Assembly (NCBI GenBank): GCA_022836615.1
Contig: MU405428.1
Coordinates: 1 to 37,842, forward strand
DNA length: 37,842 bases
Reading direction: 5' to 3'
DNA from: Annulohypoxylon bovei var. microspora
Lineage: Eukaryota; Ascomycota; Sordariomycetes; Xylariales; Hypoxylaceae
Below, piece after piece: positions 11,866-22,031 of this stretch. Each line of letters begins with the position of its first letter. Positions within the stretch are counted from its first letter, which is position 1. The position numbers were made by a program, and so were the translations under genes. The notes beneath the pieces are model-generated. The model ran no database searches and was not told the DNA's origin. It worked only from the letters and a program-made list of their open reading frames with translations.

Positions 11866-12424
11866 TACTTTTTTTCATTTAAGTTATATTTCGTTATAAA
11901 ATCATTTTATTAAATTTAAAAACCTCGGTTTTTTATTATTTCTTTTATTATAATTTTATAAATATATTTTATAATAATATTTATTTAATATTATTAAAAT
12001 ATTAAAATTTAATTATATTAAATGAAATTAATTATATTTAATTATATTTAATTAAATTAAATAATAAAAAATTATAATAAATTTTATAATAAATTTTCAA
12101 ATCTTTTATTTTATTATTTATTTAATTAAACGTTTAATAATTTAATTTTTACATTTTTTATATATATTTTTTATAATATTTTAATAAATAATATAAAAAT
12201 AAAATTATAATTAAATTTATAAAAATATAAAAAACATGTATATATATAAATTATATATTATAAAAAAAATCGTTATATTTCGTTTAACTTTTTTAATTTT
12301 AATATAATTAATTTTATTTATTATATAATATTTTTAATTATTAAATATATATAAATATAAAATAATAATTATAATAATAATAAAATTATTATAAAATAAA
12401 AACGAAAAAACTTAAATAATAATA
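11866..12424. other. AT-rich, RIP-like sequence without recognisable content
   Basis: Nothing can be named here. A TTTAAGTTATA word occurs twice near 11870-11895, and the rest is A/T runs with rare CpG. It does not show the 152-bp landmark. It may be a fully eroded insertion in the satellite. Confidence 0.4.
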
Positions 12425-13153
12425 TTTTTTATTATTAATTTAATAATTTATATAATTTTATTAACATTAAAATATATTTAAAAGAAATTTAATTTATAAT
12501 TTTATAAATTAAAAAATTATATATAATTAATTTTATTTAATTTTATTATATTTTATATAATATATAATAATATAATATATATATTATATATTTAATAATT
12601 TATTTAATTTTATTAATAAATAAAAATAAATAAATAATTATTAATTTATAATTTCATATATTAAATAATTATATATAATTAATTTTATTTTATTTAATTA
12701 TATTTTATATAATATGTAATAATATAATATATATGGTATTTATTTAATAATTTATTATTTTTATTAATATTTAAATATATTTAAAAAAAATTTATTAATT
12801 TTTAATTTTATAAATTAAATAATTATATAAAATTAATTTTATTTTATTTTATTATATTTTATATTTAATAATTTATTATTTTTATTAATATTTAAATGCA
12901 TTTAAAAAAACCATTAAATTATAATTTTATATATTAAATAATTATATATAATAATATAATATATATATTATATATTTAATTATTTATTATGTTTATTAAT
13001 ATTTAAATTTATAAAAGAAAATTATTAATTTATAATTATATATATTAAATAATTTTATATAATTTTATTATATTTAATATTATATATAATACCGTAATAT
13101 ATATATTATTATTTTAATAATTAATATTTATTTTTAATGTATATTTTTATTTA
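12425..13153. repeat. 152-bp satellite, array segment with deleted units
   Basis: Landmarks are near 12591, 12743 (152 bp), 12864 (121 bp), 12975 (111 bp) and 13123 (148 bp). The short units lack internal blocks, so deletions within units occurred. The segment ends at the target duplication of the next foldback element. Confidence 0.78.
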
Positions 13154-13161
13154 AAAAATAA

Positions 13162-13883
13162 AAGCAATGTTAACCGCATTATATATATATCGCGGGGTTC
13201 CCGCGTTATATACGGGCCGGGCATCACAGGTATTTTCCCCGCCATATAAATCCACATATAAATACATATACTTTTAATGTTCATTTCACGCGCACCTTTA
13301 ATTAAACTTAAAAAAATCCACGCGCTTTTACACCCATTTACAAAGTATTATAATCCCTCGTTTCCCACTTTTTTAATTTAAGATTTTATTTTTTATAATT
13401 ACACCATTAATTAAATTTTAAAACGCGCCTTTAATTAATTTAAGTTATATATTTTAAAAATAATTATATAAATAATAAATTAAATTAAAAGTTAAATGCA
13501 TTTAATAATTTTTAACCAAAATGGTCCCGTGATACTTTTCACGTAAACTTTTTTACTTTACATGTAATTATATTTTAATTTAATTTATTAACCATATAAA
13601 AGTTTTAATAACATATAATTAAGCTTATTCGAAAACGTTTTATAAGATTTATTTAATTATATAATTATAAAAAATATAATAAAAGATTAAAATGGGAAAT
13701 ATAAGAAAAAAAAAAAAGTATATAAGTTATAATAAAGGAAAAGTAAATTAAATTAATTAAATTTCGTAAGTTATTAATACTTTTAATTATATGGCGATTT
13801 ATATGCGATTTAAAATACTTTAAACCATTTCGCATATAACGCGGTAAACCGGTAACATGTATATAACGCGGCTAATATTATTT
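13162..13883 (-). mobile_element. Foldback MITE-like element, copy 2 (partly RIP-mutated)
   Basis: The element is 722 bp. It starts AAGCAATGTTAACCGC and ends with its eroded reverse complement ..GGCTAATATTATTT. A perfect 8-bp duplication AAAAATAA flanks it (13154-13161 and 13884-13891). It belongs to a subfamily with ATATATCGCGGGGTTCCCGCG after the terminus, shared with the copy at 20259. The centre (GTGATACTTTTCACG near 13529) is in reverse orientation relative to the intact copies. The left arm keeps many GC bases and the right arm fewer. It is non-coding. Confidence 0.82.
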
Positions 13884-13891
13884 AAAAATAA

Positions 13892-14065
13892 TTATATATT
13901 ATATATTTAATAATGTTTTTATTAATATTTAATTTAATTTAAAAAATTATTTATTTATAATTTTATATAATAATATAATATATATTTAAAAAAAAAATTA
14001 TTTTATATTTTTATAAATTAATTTATTATATAATATTATTTTTATTATATTTTATATTATATATT
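13892..14065. repeat. 152-bp satellite, short segment
   Basis: Satellite words (ATATATTTAATAATG at 13900, then A runs and ATTTTTATAAATTAATTTATTATA) resume right after the foldback element's target duplication. The segment stops near 14065, where an unrelated stretch begins. Confidence 0.5.
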
Positions 14066-14320
14066 ATTATAAAATGAGGTGTTTTCGTTTTTAATTACGT
14101 GGTTTTTTATATATTTTATATTTAAATCGTAACCTTTTAACCACGACCTTTTTCCACGATTATATATTTTTTTATTTTAAATTATTAATTTTTAATATTT
14201 ATCGATTTTTTTTTCATTAATTAACGCGTTTTAACATGTTATTTTTAACGTTTTAATGTATTAATAACGTAATTATTAATATAATTAATTTTCCGGGTGT
14301 TTAAAGCTTTATTTTAAAAT
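14066..14320. other. Unidentified 255-bp insert in the satellite
   Basis: This stretch has more G and C than the satellite on both sides (for example GAGGTGTTTTCG, CCACGACC, TTTTCCGGGTGTTTAAAGC). It has no open frame and no terminal repeats that I can see. It may be a fragment of a RIP-mutated transposon. Confidence 0.3.
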
Positions 14321-14788
14321 AATATAATAATATAATATATGTTTTTAAAATTTAATAATTTATTTATTTTATTAATATTAACGTTTATTTAAAAAAATCA
14401 TTAATATTTAATTTCATTCATTAATTAATTATATATAATTAATTTTATTTATATTTATTATATTTAATATTATATATAATAATATTACGTATATATTATA
14501 AATTTAATAATTTATTTATTTTTTTAATATTAAATTTTATTTTAAAAAAATCATTATTTTACATTTTTATTAATTAATTTATTAATTATTATTATTTATA
14601 TTTTATTTTATATTATATATAATTATATAATATATAAATTATAAATGTAATAATTTAATAATTTTATTAATATTTAAATGCATTTTAAAAAAAATTTATT
14701 TTTTATTTTTTTATATATTAAATAATTAATTTTAATTAATTTTCATTAATTTTATTATATTTAATATTATATATAAAATAATATTATA
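14321..14788. repeat. 152-bp satellite, array segment
   Basis: Landmarks occur at about 14503 and 14646 (143 bp), and satellite words continue to the left target duplication of the next foldback element. After removing that element and one 8-bp duplication, the next landmark at 15523 falls in phase. Confidence 0.7.
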
Positions 14789-14796
14789 TATATTAT

Positions 14797-15512
14797 GAGC
14801 AATGTTAAATCCGCTGTATGGATGTCGTGGGTTTCGTCCGCTGTATGGGGGGTGTCAAAAGGTACTTCAAGTCCCATACAAATCGCCATACAATTGAAGG
14901 TACCAGCAGCCCACGAAAATTCAATCAATTCAAGCTACTTTTCTCCCACCACAGCCTACATACCCTCCCTTTTCTCCCGCATCTCCCACTTCAATCCCTT
15001 GTCAAATTTCTTGTAATTACACAATCAGATAGATCTCGCAAAGCGCTTTCGAATGGGCCTGGTTGCATGCCTTCAAGATTGCTGTGTGGCCGGCAAATCA
15101 GGTTGAAACATAATTGCATATAGGACAAAGAGGCCTACGCGAAGGGTATCGCGGGACCAACTTAGTAAAAGCTTTTAGATGCACCAGCTTTCAACCCGAT
15201 TTACCACTTACGCAGCTATCTCTAAGTGATGCAATCTGGATTAATCGAAAGCGCATTTCGAGCTGTATCTAATTGTGTAATTACAAAAAATTTGAACCGG
15301 GATTAGGGTGGGAGAAATGGGAGAAATGGGAGGTATATAAGTGGGTGTGGGCGCGTGGATTTCTCTAAGTTCAATTGAAGGTGCGCGGGGGTGAGCATTG
15401 AAGATACCTGCGTTTGTATGGGGATTTGTATGGCGGGGAAAGTACCAGTGATGCCGGGCCACATACAGCGGACGAAACCCACGACATCCATACAGCGGAT
15501 TTAACATTGCTC
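14797..15512 (+). mobile_element. Foldback MITE-like element, copy 3 (intact)
   Basis: The element is 716 bp and keeps normal base composition inside a nearly pure AT region. It begins GAGCAATGTTAAATCC and ends with the exact reverse complement GGATTTAACATTGCTC; TATATTAT flanks it on both sides (14789-14796, 15513-15520). The two arms of about 340 bp are imperfect reverse complements over their whole length, so the element is one long palindrome centred near GCGAAGGGTATCGC (15139-15152). A subterminal word TCCGCTGTATGG is repeated within the first 50 bp of each arm, as is common for transposase-binding regions. The short open frames inside are by-products of the repeat; no transposase is encoded, so it is non-autonomous. 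The 8-bp duplication suggests hAT, but the termini do not match a family I can name. Confidence 0.9.
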
Positions 15513-15520
15513 TATATTAT

Positions 15521-15644
15521 AAAGTTAATAATTTATTTATTTTTATTTTTATTTAAATTTATTTAAAAAAATTAAAAAAATTAAAATTTATATATTATAT
15601 AATTATATATAATCCATTATATTTATTTTTATTAAATTTTATAT
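15521..15644. repeat. 152-bp satellite unit between two foldback elements
   Basis: About one unit separates the two intact foldback elements. Landmark AGTTAATAATTTATT is at 15523. It is fully AT-degraded although both neighbours are not, so the degradation came before the insertions or did not spread from them. Confidence 0.65.
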
Positions 15645-15652
15645 TATATATA

Positions 15653-16366
15653 GAGCAATGTTAAATCCGCTGTATGGATGTCGCAGGTTTCGTCCGCTGT
15701 ATGGGGGCTGTCAAAAGGTACTTCAAGTCCCATACAAATCGCCATACAATTAAAGGTACCAGCAGCCGACGAAATTCAATCAATTCAACCTACTTTTCCC
15801 CCACACCCACCTACACACCTTGTTTTAATCTCCCCTTTCTCCCTTTTCTCCCACTTCAATCCCTCGTCAAATTTCTTGTAATTACACAATTAGATAGATC
15901 TCGAGAAGCGCTTTCGAATAGCCCTAGTTGCATGCTTTCAAAATCGCTGTGTGGCCGGCAATTCAAGTTGAAAGATAATCGCATGTAGGGCAAGGAGCCC
16001 TACGCGAAGGGTATCGCGGGACCAACTTAGTAAAAGCTTTTAGATGCACCAACTTTCAACCCGATTTGCCACCCACACAGCTATCTCTAAGTGATGCAAG
16101 CTAAATCAATCGAAAGCGCTTCCCAAGATCTATCTAATTGTGTAATTACAAGAAATTTGACGGGGTATTGAAGTGGCAGATATGGGAGAAAAGGGAGGTA
16201 TGTAAGTGGGTGTGGGCGCGTGGATTCTTCTAAGTTCAATTGAAGGTGTGGTCTTTGGTACATGCGTTTGTATGGGGATTTGTATGCGGGGAAAAGTACC
16301 TTTTGACACCACCCCCATACAGCGGACGAAATCGACGACATCCATACAGCGGATTTAACATTGCTC
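15653..16366 (+). mobile_element. Foldback MITE-like element, copy 4 (intact)
   Basis: The element is 714 bp, with termini GAGCAATGTTAAATCC and GGATTTAACATTGCTC and flanks TATATATA on both sides (15645-15652, 16367-16374; in such AT sequence this duplication alone would be weak). It has the same palindromic design as the copy at 14797, centre GCGAAGGGTATCGC at 16004-16017, and the same orientation. By eye the two intact copies differ by about 10-20 percent, so they are separate insertions and not a local duplication. The open frames on both strands are not genes. Confidence 0.9.
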
Positions 16367-16374
16367 TATATATA

Positions 16375-16608
16375 ATAATATAATATATTTATTATAAATT
16401 TAATAATTCATTATTTTTATTAATATTTAAATATATTTAAAAGAAATTATTAACTTTTAATTTTATATATAAAATAATTATATATAATTCATTTTATTTA
16501 TTTTTATTATATTTTATATTATATATAATAATATAAAATAATATTTTTAATTTAATAATTTATTTAATTTATTTAAAAAAGAATTATTTAATAATTTTAT
16601 ATATAAAA
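16375..16608. repeat. 152-bp satellite, short segment
   Basis: Satellite phase resumes after the fourth foldback element with a landmark at 16399, close to the position predicted when the element and one target duplication are removed. A second, degraded landmark lies near 16553. Confidence 0.65.
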
Positions 16609-17453
16609 AAATAATATTAATTCCATTATATAACGACGTTTTATTACCGATATTTTTAAAATATATTAACGGAACGGTAAAACGAAGTTTTAACCGTTAA
16701 ACCGGTATATAAAAACTTTTTAAAAAAAATAATTTCGTGGTTTTTTTTCTTTTATTTTTTTATTTTAAATATTTTCGTTAATAAAATACGTCGTTCATTA
16801 TTATTTAAATTTTATTTTAATTTAAAATTTATTCGCCGTAACACGTTATATAAATTTCGTAAATTTCGTTTTTTATATAAAAAATATAAAAAATATTAAT
16901 AACCGATTATATGTAATTAATTTAATTTTTTTAAAAATTTCGTAATAAATTATTTATAATTATATAATTAAAGAAATTTCGAAAAATCCGTTAAATTAAT
17001 TTAAATTATATTTCTTTTAAATTTTTTATAATTAATAAATTTAATTTAAAATTAATCGTATATAAAATAAATAAATTTACATAAAAATATTATAAAAACC
17101 ATTAAAATAAAAGTTTTTAAATACGTTAATTTTTAATTTAATTTATTATTTATATTATTATTTTTAAATAATTTATAATAAATTAATTAAAATGGTTTTT
17201 AAAGTTTATATAATTATATAATTATAAATAATTTAACGTAAAATTAAAATAAAAGAATATTAAATAAAAAAATATTTATAAATAAATATAACCGTTTAAA
17301 TTTTTTTAAATTTAATGAAATAACGTTTAAAATAAATATTAAAAATATTTACGTTTATATAAAAAATTATATGCGATAAAAAATATTATAAATATTAAAA
17401 TTAATATAATAAATAAAATTTATAACTTTTAAATAATAAATTTAATATTATTT
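16609..17453. mobile_element. Eroded foldback element(s), possibly composite
   Basis: AAATAATATTAATTCC at 16609 looks like an eroded family terminus, and the right end ..AAATTTAATATTATTT at 17438-17453 looks like its partner. Between them, from about 16845, runs sequence closely similar to the partial copy at 2037-2480 (GTTATATAAATTTCGTAAATT and the central block). About 220 bp at 16617-16840 have no match in other copies. The flanking 8-mers do not match (ATATAAAA, AAAAAATT). This may be one element with an internal insertion or two overlapping relics. Confidence 0.45.
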
Positions 17454-18098
17454 AAAAAATTATATATAATAATATAAAATATATATATTAAATTTAATAA
17501 TTTATTTATTTTAATAATATTTAAATGAAATTAAAAAAATAAATATTATATATTTTTATAAATTAATTAATTATATATTATTATTATTATTATATTTTTC
17601 ATTATATATAATAATAAAATATATATATTATATTTTTAATAATTTATTATTTTTATAAATATTTAAATGTATTTAAAAAAAAAATTAAATCGTTATTTTA
17701 TACATTAAATAATTATATATAAATTAATGTTATTTAATTTTATTATATTTCATATTATATATAATAACGTAATATATATATTATTAATTTAATAATTTAT
17801 ATATTTTTATTAATATATAATTATATTTAAAAAAATTAATTTTATTTAATAATTAATTATATATAATAATTTATATTTATTTATAATGTATTTTATATAT
17901 TATATAATAATATAATATATATTTTATAAATATAATAATTTATTATTTTTATTAATATTTAAATTTATTAAAAAAATTATTAATTTATAATTTTATTTAT
18001 TAAATAATTTTATATAATTAAATTTATTTAATTTTATTATATTTAATATTATATATAATAATATAATATATATATTATTATTTTAATAATTTACTTCG
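17454..18098. repeat. 152-bp satellite, array segment
   Basis: Repeated satellite words (ATATATATTA, TTTAATAATTTATT, TTTTTATTAATAT, AATTATATATAATTAAT) occur at about 140-155-bp intervals, with landmarks near 17494, 17637, 17788 and 17931. The array ends where an R2 copy begins. Confidence 0.7.
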
Positions 18099-18099
18099 A

Positions 18100-18895
18100 T
18101 TTAAAAGGTTTTTATATCGTTAATTTTAAATAAAATAAATTAATTAATTAATTAATTAAAAAATTATAACGAAAGTTTAAAAAACGTAATTTAATTAATT
18201 AATATATAATAATTTAATTTCTTTAATAAAATTTAATTAATTAAAAACTTTAATCGTATATTTAATTAAATGCATCGTTTTAATAAATTTACTTTTTAAT
18301 TATTAAATGAATTATTTTTTAAACCACTTTTTAAACCATTTATTAAATTAAATTTATAATTATTTTAAAAAATAAAAAAAAAGTAACGTATTATATAAAA
18401 AATTAAAATAAAATAACGTATAAAAAAACAAAGTATTATATAAAAAATTAAAATAATGTACGGAATTAAAGCGAATAAAAAACAACGTTATATAACGTAC
18501 GAAATAATAACGTATTAAAAAAAGAAAATACGAAGTTAAGGCGTATAAAAAGGAAATAACGTATAAAAAAAAAACCGGGGTAAGTTAAAAAAATAACGTA
18601 AAATAATACATAAAAATAATAACGTATAAAAGTTAAAATATATTAAAAGGAAATAACGTACGAAAAAATAAAATAACGTACGAAAAAATAAAAAACGTAT
18701 AAAACCGAGGCGGTATAAAATAATAACATATAAAGCAATAATATATAAAAAATAAAATAAATAATTAATAATAAATAATTAACGCCGGTTATAAACGTAA
18801 AAATAAAATAAAATTAAAAATCGAATCATCGGTTTTTACGGTTAAATTTTAAATTTTAAAATTAAGGTATATATTTTTAAACCTCGTATATATAT
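18100..18895. repeat. R2 dispersed repeat, copy 3 (longest), with CG-bearing minisatellite
   Basis: This is the most complete R2 copy, about 0.8 kb. The left third matches the copies at 129 and 3358. The middle (about 18390-18760) is a degenerate minisatellite built from AAATAACGTACGAAAAAAT-like and AACGTATAAAA units, repeated many times with irregular spacing; the clearest pair is at about 18652-18690. The right end (AATCGAATCATCGGTTTTTAC near 18818) matches the end of copy 2. C and G survive here almost only in CpG. No frame is open for long. Confidence 0.6.
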
Positions 18896-19800
18896 TTTTA
18901 TTATTATATAATTTTATTTAAAAAATAATTATTTTTAATTTTATTTAATAAATAATTATATATTATATATAATAATATAATATATATATTATAAATTTAA
19001 TAATTTAATATTTTTATTAATATTTAAATATATTTTAAAAAATCATTTATTTATAATTTTATATATTAAATAATTATATATAATTAATTTTATTATATTT
19101 TAAATAATATATAATAATATAATATTTATATTATAAATTTAATAATTTATTATTTTTATTAATTTTTAAATATATTTTAAAAAACCATTATTTTATACTT
19201 TTATATATTAAATAATTATATATAATTATTTATTTTATATTTTTTATTATATATAATAATATATTTTATATATTATAAATTTAATAATTTATTTATTTTT
19301 ATTAATATTTAATTATAAATGAAAAATTAATATTTAATATTTATATATTATAAATAATTATATATAATTATTATTTTTACATTTTATATTATATATAATA
19401 ATATAATTTATATATTATAAATTAAATAATTTATTATTTTTATTAATATTTAAATTTAATTAAAAAATTAATCGTTTATAATTTTATAAATTAAATAATT
19501 ATATATAATTATATAATATATATATTATTATATTAATAATTTTTATATTTTTATTAATTTTTATATTTATTTAAAAAATATATTCATTTATAAATTTATT
19601 TATTATATAATTATATATAATTTATTTTATTAATTATATTATATTTTATATTTTATATAATTATATAATTTATATAATATAAATTAAAAATTTTATTTAT
19701 TTTTATTAATATTTAAATTTATTTTAAAAATTATTAATTTAAAATTTTATTTATTAAATAATTATATATAATTTAATTATATTTTTATTATTATAATTTT
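18896..19800. repeat. 152-bp satellite, array segment
   Basis: Landmarks are near 19005, 19138, 19280 and 19422, spaced 133-142 bp, so this segment mainly has the shorter unit. It degrades into unordered satellite words toward 19800. Confidence 0.72.
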
Positions 19801-20250
19801 TTATAATAAAAAAAAATTTATATTATTATTAATTTTAATAAATTTTAAATTTATATTTTAATAAAATTAATTTTATAATTTTATTATAATAAAAACACGT
19901 TTAAATAAATTTTTTTTTAAATATAATTTATATTTATTATAACGAATTATTTTTAAATCGAAATAAAGTTTAAATAACGGTAATCGATGTTTTTTAATAT
20001 TATTTAAAATTGAAAATAATTTTTTAAATTTATTAAAAAATAAATATTTTATAAAGATTTTTATTTTATATTTAAATATTAATATAAATTACTTCGTTAA
20101 TTTAATTAATAATTTATTCGTTAAAATTTTTTATTATAATAAATTAATTAAATTAAATAAATTTTTTTTTTATATATTTATTATTAAACGTATATTTCGT
20201 TAATTAATAATTATATATATTTATATTTTAATATTTATTAATATTCGTAT
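19801..20250. other. AT-rich RIP-like sequence, no recognisable content
   Basis: The stretch is almost only A and T with rare CpG. The 152-bp landmark is absent. Nothing can be assigned. It ends at the left target duplication of the foldback element at 20259. Confidence 0.4.
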
Positions 20251-20258
20251 TTTTATTA

Positions 20259-20965
20259 AAATAATATTAACCGCGTTATATATATATCGCCGGTTTACCG
20301 AATTATATACGAATTATTAAAAGGTATTTAAAACCGTATATAAATCGTTATATAATTAAAAATATTAATAATTTACGAAATTTAATTAATTTAATTGTTT
20401 TTTTTTATATTTATTTATAAATTATTATTATTTTTTATGTTTTACATTTTTAATTTAAAGTTTTATTTTTTATAATTATATAATTAAATAAATCTTAAAA
20501 CGCGTTTTTAATTAATTTAAATTATATTTTTTAAAAATTATTATATCGTTAATAAATTAAATTAAAAAATAATTATATATAAAATAAAAAAAATATTATA
20601 AAATTATTTTAATAAAAAATAATTAAATGTATTTAACTTTTAATTTAATTTATTATTTATATAAATATTTTTAATAAATATAATTTAAATTAATCGAAAA
20701 CGTGTTTTTAAATTTATTTAATTATATAATTATAAAAATAAAACTTTAAATTAAAAATATAAAAAATAAAAAATTATAATAATTTATAAATGGGTATAAA
20801 AACGCGTGGATTTTTTTAAGTTTAATTAAAAATATACGTGGAATAAACATTAAAAATACATGTGTTTATATAAAAATTTATATAATGAAAAAAATATTTA
20901 TAATATTTAATTTATATATAATACGAAAACCCCGCGATATATATATAATGCGATTAATATTATTT
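20259..20965. mobile_element. Foldback MITE-like element, copy 5 (RIP-mutated)
   Basis: The element is 707 bp. It starts AAATAATATTAACCGCG and ends with the eroded reverse complement ..TAATATTATTT. A perfect 8-bp duplication TTTTATTA flanks it (20251-20258, 20966-20973). After the terminus it has ATATATATCGCCGGTTTACCG, so it belongs with the copy at 13162 and not with the 14797/15653 type. The right arm keeps ACGCGTGGATTTTTTTAAG (20802-20820), also present in the intact copies as CGCGTGGATTTCTCTAAG. Confidence 0.82.
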
Positions 20966-20973
20966 TTTTATTA

Positions 20974-22020
20974 TTACGTTTACATTTTATTAATAAATAA
21001 ATATATTAATTATAAATTATAATTTTTTTATTATAAAATTTTAAAAATTAATTAATAATTAAAATTTTTTTTATTTAAATATTAAAAAAAATTTAATTAT
21101 ATAAAAAACGTATAAAACTTAAAAAATTATTCGTTTAATTATATATTAAATTTATAAAAATTATTATATAATAATTTTAATATATTAATTAATATTATTT
21201 TTAATATTAAAAAATCGAAAAATTAATTTATTTTCATTTTTAATAAATAAATAAAATTATATAAATTAAATATATTTTTTTAAAAAAATTTCATTAATTA
21301 ATTTAAAAATTATTTTTTATATTTATTTTTTATTTTTTAAATGTAAAATTTAAACCGTTTATTAAAAAAATTTAAATTATAAATAAATTTTAATTAATTA
21401 ATAAATTATTAATAAAATATTTTTATTATATATATTAAATAATATTTATATATAAAAAATATTTTATATTATTAAAAAATTTAAAAATATACGTTAATAT
21501 AAATTTTAAATTTAATTATATATTTTTAATTAAATAATTTTATAAAAAATAATTATATAATTTAATAATTAAAATTATAAAATATTTAATTAAATATTTA
21601 ATTAAATAAATTTAATTATATTTAAATTAAATATATATAAAAAAATTAATTTAAATTATAAATTTAATTTTTAATTTAAATTAAAATTAATTAAAAATTT
21701 AAAATTATAACGTAATAACGGTTCGCGTAACGTAATAAAATATAATTATAATTTATTAAAAAATTAATATACGTACGAATTATAAAATTAAACGATTTTT
21801 ATTCGAATTTATATTTTTTAAAAATTAATTAAAAATTTTAACGTATATAATATTTATAATATTAATTTATTTTTATAATAAAAACATTTAATTAAATTAA
21901 AAATTATAAGGTTTTCACGTTTTTTTTTATTTAAATTTTTTTTAAATTTTTGCCTTATAAAATAAAGCGACATAATACCTTTCTTAAAATCGGGCAAATC
22001 GGGCATAACCTTTCGTAAAC
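20974..22020. other. AT-rich RIP-like sequence up to the isochore border
   Basis: No repeat unit or protein motif was recognised. G+C rises gradually over the last about 120 bp (from 21900), where the sequence still resembles coding DNA of the neighbouring gene in composition. An open frame on the minus strand (21854-22042) starts inside the 3' end of the TPR-SET gene in another frame and runs into AT-rich sequence; it may hold the eroded continuation of that gene. Confidence 0.45.
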
Positions 22021-22031
22021 TCAAGGCAAAC

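Noticed and set aside
14795..16345. Several overlapping open frames of 60-100 codons on both strands
   Set aside because: They lie inside the two palindromic foldback elements. The same peptides (MDVVGFVRCMG-like) appear on opposite strands because the arms are inverted copies; no domain is present.
18390..18760. CRISPR-like array in the CGTACG repeats
   Set aside because: Units are short, irregular and without unique spacers of constant length, and the context is a fungal nuclear repeat.
1..22020. Mitochondrial DNA, because of the extreme AT content
   Set aside because: No mitochondrial protein, rRNA or tRNA gene is seen; the block holds a nuclear Ty3/gypsy element with RIP-type decay and is continuous with nuclear genes.
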